64,000 nucleotides of DNA, from assembly GCF_900078675.2 (NCBI RefSeq), contig NZ_LT546237.1, forward strand, positions 4,456,672-4,520,671, given 5' to 3'. A model generated the notes under the pieces. The model was not told where the DNA came from. It ran no database searches and saw only the letters and a program-made list of their open reading frames with translations. The position numbers were made by a program, and so were the translations under genes. Each line of letters begins with the position of its first letter. Position 1 is the stretch's first letter. This stretch comes from Mycobacterium interjectum. Lineage in GTDB: Bacteria; Actinomycetota; Actinomycetes; Mycobacteriales; Mycobacteriaceae. This document shows, one piece after another, positions 18,051-25,446 of the stretch.

Positions 18051-19150
18051 AGCACCGCGGTCGGCGCCTCGGACAGCTTGACGAGTTTCACGTCGGGGCG
18101 CTCGGGCACCCCGTCGGCCAGGAACCAGCGGAAGGCGAGGTTGCCTCGCGGATAGCCCAGCGTGGTCAGCGAATTCGGGTGGGCGGTCAGCATGTGGGAC
18201 ACGACGATGGTCACCGAGCCGTCGCTGTTGAGCGCGGCGCTGTGCCCATTGACCGAGCAGCGCGCATCTGACGCGCCGAAGGTGGCCATGAACTGGTTCC
18301 ACACCACCATGTTCCAGAATCGGCACGCCGGCGGTCGGTGCGTGATCACCAGCGCCTCGTCGTCGTCGAGCACAAAGCTGCCGTAGGAGTAGCACGCATC
18401 GCGGGCCGACCAGCCGAAGTTGGCGTCGGGCACCTGATAGGGGTGGGCGAATTCGTTGGCAGCATGGGCGGTTTCGTGCCCGAGCGCGTGCTCGTCAGCA
18501 ACGCGCTCACCGACGGCCAGCGGGACGATGGCAAGCATCGTGCGCAGCCAGGTGGCGGCCGCGCGCAGGCTCGCGGCCGTTTCGGCGTCGCCGTGCCGAA
18601 TCGGATCCGGCTCGTCGAACGCCTCGATGTGCCAGACGACCGGGCGGCCGGTCAGCGGGTCGGCCTGGTAATCGCGGGTCATCAGCACGGCCGCGTCGGG
18701 GGTCGGGGGGAATTCGAAGCTGAAGTTGCCGTCGGCGTCGACGTCGAGGTCACTGTCGCGGATTATCGACACGACCCGGTCCGACCAGGCGCCCGGCGAC
18801 GGCTCGTTGTAGGCCGTCACCGAAAAGTACACGCTGTCACCGCGATTCCCACTGATGTGGTAGCGCCGCTTCGGATCGACCGGGCACAGGAAGTAGTAGG
18901 CGTCGGTGTTGTCGCCGCCCCAGCGGCGGTCCCGGCGGAACGGCGTGTTCACCGCGACGAACTGCGGCCGGCCGGGCTCGGGGAACAGGTAGGCGTCCAG
19001 GGCGACGCCGAGCGTGGTGGCCAGCGTGCGGTAGCCGTCGGCGATGTGGCGATCGTCGGTGACCGCGCGGTCGCCCTCGAGGAAGCCGCGGTCGAGACCA
19101 CCGAGGGTGGCCAGTAGCTCCTGCCACGCGGCCGTCGATTCGTGCGTCAT
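18047..19150 (-). CDS. DUF1214 domain protein
   Basis: A 367-residue protein whose last 100 residues carry the DUF1214 signature (VSHMLTAHPNSLTTLGYPRG ending in a WFLADG-containing strand). The N-terminal half lacks the DUF1254 domain usually paired with it in larger proteins. No signal peptide is seen, so it is probably cytoplasmic. Function unknown. ATG 19150 overlaps the stop of the upstream TetR gene (ATGA), and AAAGGA provides a ribosome site, so it is co-translated with that regulator. Confidence 0.85.
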   Translation of the reverse strand: MTHESTAAWQELLATLGGLDRGFLEGDRAVTDDRHIADGYRTLATTLGVALDAYLFPEPGRPQFVAVNTPFRRDRRWGGDNTDAYYFLCPVDPKRRYHISGNRGDSVYFSVTAYNEPSPGAWSDRVVSIIRDSDLDVDADGNFSFEFPPTPDAAVLMTRDYQADPLTGRPVVWHIEAFDEPDPIRHGDAETAASLRAAATWLRTMLAIVPLAVGERVADEHALGHETAHAANEFAHPYQVPDANFGWSARDACYSYGSFVLDDDEALVITHRPPACRFWNMVVWNQFMATFGASDARCSVNGHSAALNSDGSVTIVVSHMLTAHPNSLTTLGYPRGNLAFRWFLADGVPERPDVKLVKLSEAPTAVL

Positions 19151-19722
19151 GCGCGGATTCCTTTCAGAAGCAAGGTGGTGGTGCGGTCGACCCACGCGTC
19201 GTCGAGTTCGGCGACGCGGGTCAACAGGCCCATGAGCGTGATGCCGGCGATCGCCTCGGTCAATTCGGCGGCGGTGACGTCGGACCGGACCTCGCCGCGG
19301 CCCGCGGCCCGCCGCAGCAACTCTGCGAGGCCGCCGCCGACGACGCCGGCGAATCGCTCCAACAGCGCCGAGTGCAGCGTCGGGTCCGCGGCCATCTCGG
19401 CCACCAGCCCGGGCAGGGCCGCCCTGGCGGGTGGTGTCGTCAGGAAAGCCATTGAGCGGCGGACCATTTCGCGCAGGTCGTCGGGCAACGTTCCGGTATC
19501 GGGCAACTCGGTCGCCGCGCCGATAGGAAACACCGCCTCGTGGACGAGGTGCGCCTTGCTCGGCCAGCGGCGGTAGATCGCGGGCTTGCTGGTGCCGGCC
19601 CGTTCGGCGATCGCGGAGACCAACAGCCCGGCATAGCCCGTCTCGGCGAGCAGTTCGACGGTGGCGCTCAGCACCGCGCCGTCGATGCGTGGGTCGCGGG
19701 GTCGGCCAAAATCCACTACCAT
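19147..19722 (-). CDS. TetR family regulator
   Basis: A 191-residue regulator with helix-turn-helix LVSAIAERAGTSKPAIYRRWPSK. It is coupled to the DUF1214 gene by a 4-bp overlap and divergent from the sulfotransferase gene with only 28 bp between the two starts. That gap contains TTAC-N10-GTAA, so it probably controls both directions. The frame is open further upstream through the sulfotransferase gene, but ATG 19722 (MVVDFGRPRDPRID) is the natural start. Ligand unknown. Confidence 0.9.
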   Translation of the reverse strand: MVVDFGRPRDPRIDGAVLSATVELLAETGYAGLLVSAIAERAGTSKPAIYRRWPSKAHLVHEAVFPIGAATELPDTGTLPDDLREMVRRSMAFLTTPPARAALPGLVAEMAADPTLHSALLERFAGVVGGGLAELLRRAAGRGEVRSDVTAAELTEAIAGITLMGLLTRVAELDDAWVDRTTTLLLKGIRA

Positions 19723-19739
19723 TACGAAACTGAGAGTAA
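19722..19739. promoter_or_regulatory. Candidate TetR operator in 28-bp divergent gap
   Basis: TTAC (19722-19725) and GTAA (19736-19739) form an inverted repeat with a 10-base spacer between the start codons of the TetR gene and the sulfotransferase gene. A TAACAT at 19737-19742 could be the -10 element of a leaderless sulfotransferase mRNA. Confidence 0.5.
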
Positions 19740-19750
19740 CATAAGTCGCC

Positions 19751-20986
19751 GTGACCGCCGCCGTTCGCCTTGACGACCTCGCCCAGCCCCGGTTCAGCCC
19801 CGAGGCGCAGCAAATTCTCGACATGGTGGCCACGCTGGCGCCGGACTGTCCGTTGGACGCCGGCGCGCTGCACGCCCGGGCCGCCGCCGATACCGGCCTC
19901 ACCGATTTCGGCTCCGAGGACTACCGAGAACGGCTCGACGTCTACCTCGCCGCGCTGCGCGAGATCGACGGGTTGCACGCGGCAGGCGCGGTCAACTTCT
20001 ACGCGCAGCTGGTGCAGTTGCTCAAGAACCGGCTCCTGTTCACCGACCTGGTGAGCAGGCATCCCGACATCGACGACATCGAGCTGGTGCCGCCGATCGT
20101 GATCGCCGGCCTGCCCCGCACCGGCACCACCCATCTGCACAACCTGCTGGCGGCGCCGCCCACCTTCCGCACCATGCCGTACTGGGAAAGCGTCGAACCG
20201 TTTCCGCTGCCGCAGGAGGCGGGCCTCGAGCCCGACCCGCGGCGGGTCCGGATGGACGTCGGGATCGGCGCGATCAACACCGTGATGCCGTATTTCCCGC
20301 TCATGCACGAGATGACCACCGATCACGTCCACGAAGAAATCCAGTTGCTGGCCAACGACTTTTCGACGATGCTCTTCGAGACGGTGGCCGACGTGCCGCG
20401 CTGGCGCGACTACTACCAGGCCCACGACCAAACACCGCACTACGAATACCTCGCCCGGCAACTCAAGGCCATGCAGTTTCTGCGCGGCGGGCGGCGCTGG
20501 CTGCTCAAGTCGCCCCAGCACCTCGAGCAGGTGCCGGTGTTGGACCGCGTCTTTCCCGGCAGCATCGTGGTGTTCACCCACCGCGACCCTGTCCCCGTGG
20601 CGCTGTCGATGATCGCGATGATCACTTACTCGGCGCGCATGCACCGCTCGCCGGTGCCGGTGCCGCAGATCGCGCAATACTGGGTCGACCGCCTCGACCA
20701 GATGCTGGCCGCACTCGTCCGCGACCGCGACACGATCGGTCCACAACGCTCGATCGACATTCGCTTCGACGATTTCATGGCCGACGAAACCGGCGTCGCC
20801 GAGCGGGTGTACGCGCTGGCCGGCGAGCCGTTCACCGAGCCGGCGCGTCGGGCGGTCGCCGACTACCTGGCGGGCCACCAGCGCGGCCGGCTCGGAAACG
20901 TCGAAACGTCCTACGAAATGTTCGGCCTCACGGAGGACAGCCTGCGGTCGCGCTTCGCGCCCTATGTGAAACGGTTCCTGGCTTAA
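19751..20986 (+). CDS. Sulfotransferase family protein
   Basis: A 411-residue PAPS-dependent sulfotransferase-type protein. The 5'-phosphosulfate loop is GLPRTGTTHLHNLLA (about residues 119-133), and the 3'-phosphate region is LKSPQHLEQVPVL with VFTHRDPVPVALS. Mycobacteria use such enzymes on glycolipids, sterols and other lipids; the acceptor here is unknown. GTG 19751 is preceded by TAACAT at a spacing that suggests a leaderless transcript. It is divergent from a TetR gene that probably controls it. Absent next to ephF in M. tuberculosis. Confidence 0.9.
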   Translation: MTAAVRLDDLAQPRFSPEAQQILDMVATLAPDCPLDAGALHARAAADTGLTDFGSEDYRERLDVYLAALREIDGLHAAGAVNFYAQLVQLLKNRLLFTDLVSRHPDIDDIELVPPIVIAGLPRTGTTHLHNLLAAPPTFRTMPYWESVEPFPLPQEAGLEPDPRRVRMDVGIGAINTVMPYFPLMHEMTTDHVHEEIQLLANDFSTMLFETVADVPRWRDYYQAHDQTPHYEYLARQLKAMQFLRGGRRWLLKSPQHLEQVPVLDRVFPGSIVVFTHRDPVPVALSMIAMITYSARMHRSPVPVPQIAQYWVDRLDQMLAALVRDRDTIGPQRSIDIRFDDFMADETGVAERVYALAGEPFTEPARRAVADYLAGHQRGRLGNVETSYEMFGLTEDSLRSRFAPYVKRFLA

Positions 20987-21019
20987 TCATCGTCGCGGCG
21001 TCGAGTACCTTCTCAACAC

Positions 21020-21910
21020 ATGGTCGCTATGCCCGCGCTGGACGGTGTCGAACACAGGTACATCGAGCTCGGGGATGGCGTCACCATCCACGTCGCGGAC
21101 GCCGGTCCGGCCCATGGGCCCGCGGTGATGCTGGTGCACGGCTTTCCCCAGAACTGGTGGGAGTGGCACGAACTGATCGGTCCGCTCGCCGCCGACGGCT
21201 ATCGCGTGCTGTGCCCCGACCTGCGGGGCGCGGGGTGGAGCTCGGCGCCGCCGTCCCGATACCTCAAGAACGACATGGCCGACGACTTGGCCGCGGTGCT
21301 GGACCGTTTGGGCGTCGCGACCGTCAAACTGGCCGCCCATGACTGGGGCGGCCCTGTCGCGTTCACCATGATGCTGCGCCATCCGGAGAAGGTCACCGGA
21401 TTTTTCGGGATGAACACCTCCGCGCCATGGACCAAGCCCAACCTCAAGCTGCTGCGCAACGTCTGGCGGTTCTGGTACCAGGTCCCCATAGCGCTGCCGG
21501 TGATCGGCCCGCGCGTGGTCGGCGATCCGAAGGCCCGGTTCTACCGGTCGCTGGCCTCGTGGGTCGGCGGGGACTACCTGGTGCCCGAGGACGACGTCCA
21601 CTTCTACATCGAGTGCATGCGCCAGCCCGGGCATGCGTTGGCCGGCTCGCGGTGGTACCGCACCTTTTTGAGCACGGAGCTGTTGCGCTGGCTGCGCGGC
21701 GAATACAACGACGCCCACGTCGAGGTGCCGGTCCGTTGGCTGAGCGGGACGAAGGATCCCGTGCTCACCGTGGACCTGTTGGACGGATACGCCGACCGCA
21801 TCAGCGATTTCGAGGTCGAGGTCGTCGAGGGCGCCGGCCACTGGATCGTCGAGGAGCGCCCCGAGCTGGTCCTCGACCGCCTCCGGGCCTTCCTGCGCGC
21901 CGAAACGTAA
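21020..21910 (+). CDS. ephF: Epoxide hydrolase EphF-like
   Basis: A 296-residue alpha/beta hydrolase in the position of Rv0134. Seen: oxyanion motif HGFPQNWWEWH, nucleophile Asp in AAHDWGGPVAF, a later acid in SGTKDPVLT, and catalytic His in GAGHWIVEE, all fitting the epoxide hydrolase/dehalogenase class. It opens epoxides to diols, probably on lipid substrates. TACCTT ends 8 bases before ATG 21020, consistent with a leaderless mRNA. Convergent with the small Mop protein gene. Confidence 0.92.
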   Translation: MVAMPALDGVEHRYIELGDGVTIHVADAGPAHGPAVMLVHGFPQNWWEWHELIGPLAADGYRVLCPDLRGAGWSSAPPSRYLKNDMADDLAAVLDRLGVATVKLAAHDWGGPVAFTMMLRHPEKVTGFFGMNTSAPWTKPNLKLLRNVWRFWYQVPIALPVIGPRVVGDPKARFYRSLASWVGGDYLVPEDDVHFYIECMRQPGHALAGSRWYRTFLSTELLRWLRGEYNDAHVEVPVRWLSGTKDPVLTVDLLDGYADRISDFEVEVVEGAGHWIVEERPELVLDRLRAFLRAET

Positions 21911-21962
21911 ACTGCTGCGACGTTTTTCGGGGCGTGTCGTGCGCGTAGTTTCAGTGTCGCGA
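21909..21962. repeat. Short dispersed repeat (GCGTGTCG family), copy 2
   Basis: It starts AAACTGCTGCGACGTTTTTC and contains GGGGCGTGTCG and AGTGTCGCGAG. It aligns end to end with the copy at 7867-7919 and overlaps the ephF stop codon. Both copies lie between convergent genes. Confidence 0.6.
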
Positions 21963-21983
21963 GGGCCGAACGCGGCCGCCGCG

Positions 21984-22196
21984 TCACTCGACGCCGATGG
22001 TGACCTCGGTGGACTTGATGAACACCGTCGCCGGCTGACCGACCGCCAGGCCGAGGTCGGTCGCCGCGTCCTTGGTGACCGAGGACGTGACGATCTGGTC
22101 GCCGCCGTCGAGCTTGACCTTGACGATCGCCATCACGCTGCCGAGATCGACCTCGGTGATAGTTCCCTTGAGCTGGTTCCGCGTCGACAGCCGCAT
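21984..22196 (-). CDS. Mop/TOBE-domain molybdate-binding protein
   Basis: A 70-residue molbindin-like protein. The single Mop domain shows STRNQLKGTITEVDLGSVMA and the second strand pair AVGQPATVFIKSTEV. Molbindins bind molybdate or tungstate as oligomers and buffer oxyanion in the cytoplasm. A strong ribosome site (GGAGG) precedes ATG 22196. It is 37 bp downstream of a TetR gene on the same strand, so it may be co-transcribed. It is not annotated in the H37Rv version of this region as I remember it. Confidence 0.9.
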   Translation of the reverse strand: MRLSTRNQLKGTITEVDLGSVMAIVKVKLDGGDQIVTSSVTKDAATDLGLAVGQPATVFIKSTEVTIGVE

Positions 22197-22233
22197 CGCA
22201 ATCCTCCAAGTCCATTTGGGGTCCGCGACGAGC

Positions 22234-22851
22234 CTAACTTCGCGGGCCCAGCAGGGCTATGGAGGCGTCGACGGCCGGTTCGACGATTTCGCGGACGGGC
22301 CGGCCGTCCTCGACCGACAGCGCGGTCAGCTCCCGTAGACCGCCCAGCAGGATCACGGCCAGCGGCGCGGTCAACGGCGGCAGCTCCGCGCGGCGAAATC
22401 CCGGGCTCGCACTGAGGTCGATCAGCAGGTTGGACAACAACTGCACGCCGCGGCGCTGGACCGGCCGGGCGACGGCGCCCAGCGACGGGAGCTCGCGAAT
22501 CAAGCTCAAGGTGATGGCCGGGCGGGCCTCCATGTGTTCGACGTAGGCCTCGACGGCCTGACGAATCTGTCGGTGCCAGTCCGCCTCGGGATCGACCGCG
22601 GCGACGATGCTCTCGCCGAGCTTCTCGATGTCGGCGCGCAGCAACTCCAGGAAGCACTCCTCCTTGCTGGCGAACTGGTCGTAAAACGTGCGCTTTGACG
22701 TGCGGGCGTGGCGGACCACGTCGGCGACGGTGCTGGCGCGGTAGCCACGCTCGCCGATCGAAGCGGCGAGACCGTCGAGCAGCCGGAGCCGAAAGGGATC
22801 CGATTCGTCCAGGGCATCGGCGAGGACCGCGGTGTCGACCGTTGATATCAC
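22234..22851 (-). CDS. TetR family regulator (Rv0135c-like)
   Basis: A 205-residue TetR protein with helix-turn-helix STVADVVRHARTSKRTFYDQFASKEE. It is divergent from cyp138, as Rv0135c is. Two 18-bp inverted repeats lie in the 125-bp gap and are obvious candidate binding sites for it. The start is GTG 22851. It probably represses cyp138 and itself; the inducing ligand is unknown, perhaps the P450 substrate. Confidence 0.92.
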   Translation of the reverse strand: MISTVDTAVLADALDESDPFRLRLLDGLAASIGERGYRASTVADVVRHARTSKRTFYDQFASKEECFLELLRADIEKLGESIVAAVDPEADWHRQIRQAVEAYVEHMEARPAITLSLIRELPSLGAVARPVQRRGVQLLSNLLIDLSASPGFRRAELPPLTAPLAVILLGGLRELTALSVEDGRPVREIVEPAVDASIALLGPRS

Positions 22852-22889
22852 AGGCGGCGCCCCTTCGCGAACACGGACCTTGTCAGGTT

Positions 22890-22907
22890 TGGTACCACAG
22901 AGTACCG
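22890..22907. promoter_or_regulatory. TetR operator O1, TetR-cyp138 region
   Basis: TGGTAC-CACAGA-GTACCG: 6-bp half-sites with a 6-base spacer, one mismatch. It is the partner of the perfect site at 22923-22940; the centres are 33 bp apart, about three helical turns. Confidence 0.75.
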
Positions 22908-22922
22908 TATCGGGAAAGGTTT

Positions 22923-22940
22923 TGGTACACCGTGGTACCA
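22923..22940. promoter_or_regulatory. TetR operator O2, TetR-cyp138 region
   Basis: TGGTAC-ACCGTG-GTACCA: perfect 6-bp inverted half-sites with a 6-base spacer. It ends 36 bp before the cyp138 start, where binding would block polymerase. Confidence 0.8.
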
Positions 22941-22976
22941 GCCCCGAATCGGGGAGAAATGGGGAGCATCACCGCC

Positions 22977-24293
22977 ATGAGCGACGTCGTCACCGCCCCG
23001 CCGGCCGTTCGGTTGCCGCCGGCCACCCGGATGCCGAAACTGCTGCAGGGCATTTTCTTTGCGATCTCGCGCCGGCGGATGATCCAGCGGCTGGCGCGCC
23101 GACACGGCAACGTGTTCACCGTCAACATCCCGATCTACGGCCGCGTGGTGGTGGTCGGCGACTGGCGGCTGGCGAAGCAGGTCTTCACCACCAGCCCGGA
23201 AGAGCTGGGGAACATCCAGCCCAACCTGAGCAGGCTGTTCGGCTCCGGCTCGGTGTTCGCGCTCGACGGCGACGATCACCGCCGGCGTCGACGCCTGTTG
23301 GCGCCGCCGTTTCACGGCAAGAGCATGAAGAACTACGAACGGATCATCGAAGAGGAGACCCTGCGGGAGGCGGCCGGCTGGCCGGAGGGCAGGCCCTTCG
23401 CCACGCTGCCGTCGATGATGCACATCACGCTCAACGCCATCCTGCGCGCGGTGTTCGGGGCCGAAGGAGCGGAGCTCGACGAGCTGCGTCGGCTGATCCC
23501 GCCGTGGGTCACCTTGGGTTCGCGCATGGCGGCGCTGCCGAAACCTGAACGGAACCTTGGCCGGTTGAGCCCGTGGGGTCGGTTGGACCAATGGCGCCGG
23601 CAGTACGACGTCGTCATCGACAAGCTGATCGACGCCGAGCGGGCCGATCCCCATTTCGACGAGCGGACCGACGTGCTGTCGCTGATGCTGCGCAGCACCT
23701 ATGAGGACGGTTCGGCAATGTCCCGCAAGGATATTGGCGACGAGCTGCTCACGTTGCTGGCGGCCGGGCACGAAACCACCGCGTCGACGCTGGGCTGGGC
23801 TTTCGAGCGATTGAGCCGCCACCCGGGTGTCCTGGCCGCGTTGGTCGAAGAGGCGGAGCAGGGCGGCTCCGAGCTGCGCCAGGCGACGATCCTAGAGGTC
23901 CAGCGGGCGCGGACGGTCATCGATTTCGCCGCCCGACGCGTCTACCCGCCGGTCTTTCAACTCGGCGAGTGGGTCCTTTCCCGCGGGGATTCGATCATCA
24001 TCAGCATCGCGCAGATCCACAACGACGCCAGCGTTTTTCCCGAGCCCGAGCGCTTCGACCCACAGCGCTACATCGAAAGCAAGCCGTCCTCGTTCGCGTG
24101 GATTCCGTTCGGCGGCGGGACCCGTCGCTGCGTGGGTGCGGCATTCGCCAACATGGAGATGGACGTGGTGTTGCGAACGGTGTTGCGCAACTTCACCATT
24201 GAGACCACCACGGAACCCGGGGAACGATGCCACAACCGCGGCGTCGCGTTCACCCCGAAGGACGGCGGACGCATCATGGTCCACCGGCGCTGA
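22977..24293 (+). CDS. cyp138: Cytochrome P450 CYP138
   Basis: A 438-residue P450 haem monooxygenase closely resembling Rv0136. Seen: I-helix oxygen motif AAGHETTAST, K-helix ExxR as EVQR, and the haem loop FGGGTRRCVGAAFA with ligand Cys385. The segment ALDGDDHRRRRRLLAPPFHGKS is the typical C-helix region. The start MSDVVTAPP (22977) is chosen because GGGGAG lies 10 bases upstream and because it matches the tuberculosis protein; ATG 22959 is six codons earlier. The physiological substrate is unknown. Controlled by two operators just upstream. Confidence 0.95.
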   Translation: MSDVVTAPPAVRLPPATRMPKLLQGIFFAISRRRMIQRLARRHGNVFTVNIPIYGRVVVVGDWRLAKQVFTTSPEELGNIQPNLSRLFGSGSVFALDGDDHRRRRRLLAPPFHGKSMKNYERIIEEETLREAAGWPEGRPFATLPSMMHITLNAILRAVFGAEGAELDELRRLIPPWVTLGSRMAALPKPERNLGRLSPWGRLDQWRRQYDVVIDKLIDAERADPHFDERTDVLSLMLRSTYEDGSAMSRKDIGDELLTLLAAGHETTASTLGWAFERLSRHPGVLAALVEEAEQGGSELRQATILEVQRARTVIDFAARRVYPPVFQLGEWVLSRGDSIIISIAQIHNDASVFPEPERFDPQRYIESKPSSFAWIPFGGGTRRCVGAAFANMEMDVVLRTVLRNFTIETTTEPGERCHNRGVAFTPKDGGRIMVHRR

Positions 24294-24308
24294 GCGCGTT
24301 GACTATCC

Positions 24309-24351
24309 GATAGTGGCGACCCGCTGCGCCGCGCTTGCGATCGCCACTATC
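24309..24351. terminator. Hairpin between convergent cyp138 and msrA (repeat copy 2)
   Basis: The arms GATAGTGGCGA (24309-24319) and TCGCCACTATC (24341-24351) form a perfect 11-bp stem over a 21-base loop. The right arm includes the msrA stop codon. The inner sequence is a second copy of the repeat at 2391-2434, lacking 10 bases in the middle. Confidence 0.7.
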
Positions 24352-24859
24352 CGGCGGTGGCGCGGCGCGGCAACTTCCAACCGGGACGCACGAAGTGGCA
24401 GGTGTACCCGTTGGGGTAGCGCTGCAGGTAGTCCTGGTGCTCGGGCTCGGCCTCCCAGAAATCACCGGCCGGGCTGACCTCGGTCACGACCTTGCCGGGC
24501 CACAGGCCCGACGCCTCGACGTCGGCGATGGTGTCCAGCGCGATCCGCTTTTGCTCGTCGTTCAGATAGAAGATGGCCGAGCGGTAGCTGGTGCCCCTGT
24601 CGTTGCCCTGACGGTCTTTCGTTGTCGGATCGTGGATCTGGAAGAAGAACTCCAGCAGCGTGCGGTAATCGGTGACGGCCGGGTCGTAGACGATTTCGAC
24701 GGCCTCGGCGTGGGTGCCGTGATTGCGGTAGGTCGCGTTGGGGACGTCACCACCGCTGTATCCGACCCGCGTCGATATCACGCCGGGCTGCTTGCGGATC
24801 AAATCCTGCATGCCCCAGAAACAGCCGCCGGCGAGAAGCGCCTTTTGAGGATCTGTCAT
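24347..24859 (-). CDS. msrA: Peptide methionine sulfoxide reductase A
   Basis: A 170-residue MsrA that reduces the S-epimer of methionine sulfoxide in proteins, using thioredoxin. The active-site motif GCFWG (12-16, Cys13) and the conserved GYSGG, NHGTHAE and YRSAIFY segments are intact. A purine-rich ribosome site precedes ATG 24859. It corresponds to Rv0137c and is divergent from the Rv0138 homologue. Its stop lies in a hairpin shared with cyp138. Confidence 0.96.
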   Translation of the reverse strand: MTDPQKALLAGGCFWGMQDLIRKQPGVISTRVGYSGGDVPNATYRNHGTHAEAVEIVYDPAVTDYRTLLEFFFQIHDPTTKDRQGNDRGTSYRSAIFYLNDEQKRIALDTIADVEASGLWPGKVVTEVSPAGDFWEAEPEHQDYLQRYPNGYTCHFVRPGWKLPRRATAG

Positions 24860-24907
24860 TGCCTGCCTTTCTGATCGGCCACAGCCGTGCCCAGATGGAG
24901 CCCAGGC

Positions 24908-24919
24908 TACACTCCGCCG
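24908..24919 (+). promoter_or_regulatory. -10 element of a leaderless promoter
   Basis: TACACT (24908-24913) fits the mycobacterial TANNNT -10 and is followed by CCGCCG and then ATG at 24920, the spacing expected when transcription begins at the A of the start codon. Confidence 0.5.
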
Positions 24920-24946
24920 ATGAGCTGCAACGGTGCCGCAAAATGA
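24920..24946 (+). CDS. Putative leaderless 8-codon upstream ORF
   Basis: The frame reads MSCNGAAK and ends in TGA that overlaps the ATG of the next gene (ATGA at 24943-24946). It begins exactly 7 bases after a TACACT -10 element, so the mRNA probably starts at this ATG. The downstream gene has no ribosome site of its own, so translation coupling through this ORF is likely. The third codon is Cys, which invites comparison with the cysteine-responsive uORF attenuators known in mycobacteria. Prediction only. Confidence 0.45.
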   Translation: MSCNGAAK

Positions 24947-25446
24947 CAGGGCCAGCGTTCTCCCGTAGCGAGCTGGCTTCCGCGTTCGCGACGTTCGAGG
25001 CGACGGTCGCCCGGGCCGCCGAAACCCGGGACTGGGACGCCTGGGTCGAGCAGTACACGCCCGACGTCGAGTACATCGAGCACGCGGCGGGCACCATGCG
25101 CGGCCGCGACGAGGTGCGCGCGTGGATCAAGCAAACGATGACGACGTTCCCGGGCAGCCATATGGTCGCGTTCCCGACGTTGTGGTCGGTCATCGACGAG
25201 TCCACGGGACGGGTCATCCTCGAGCTGGACAACCCCATGCGCGACCCCGGCGACGGCAGCGTCATCAGCGCGACCAACATCACGATCATCACGTACGCCG
25301 GCGACGGCCAGTGGAGCCGTGAAGAGGACATCTACAACCCGCTGCGCTTCCTGCGCGCGGGAATGAAATGGTGCCGCAAGGCCCAAGCCCTGGGCACGCT
25401 CGACGAGGACGCGGCGCGCTGGATGCAGCAATACGGAGGAGCTTAA
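24943..25446 (+). CDS. NTF2/SnoaL-like protein (Rv0138 homologue)
   Basis: A 167-residue protein with a SnoaL-like cone fold by pattern: [46 protein letters not shown]. Length and start (MTGPAFSR) agree with Rv0138 from memory. Function unknown; the family includes small enzymes and ligand-binding proteins. It abuts the next gene (TAA then GTG, no gap), so it forms an operon with the Rv0139 homologue. It is preceded by a coupled upstream ORF. Confidence 0.88.
   Translation: MTGPAFSRSELASAFATFEATVARAAETRDWDAWVEQYTPDVEYIEHAAGTMRGRDEVRAWIKQTMTTFPGSHMVAFPTLWSVIDESTGRVILELDNPMRDPGDGSVISATNITIITYAGDGQWSREEDIYNPLRFLRAGMKWCRKAQALGTLDEDAARWMQQYGGA

Noticed and set aside
18047..20878. A 943-codon stop-free minus-strand frame through DUF1214, TetR region and antisense of the sulfotransferase
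   Set aside because: Only its last 368 codons (DUF1214) have protein-like sequence; the rest is low-complexity Arg/His/Gly-rich antisense typical of high-GC DNA.
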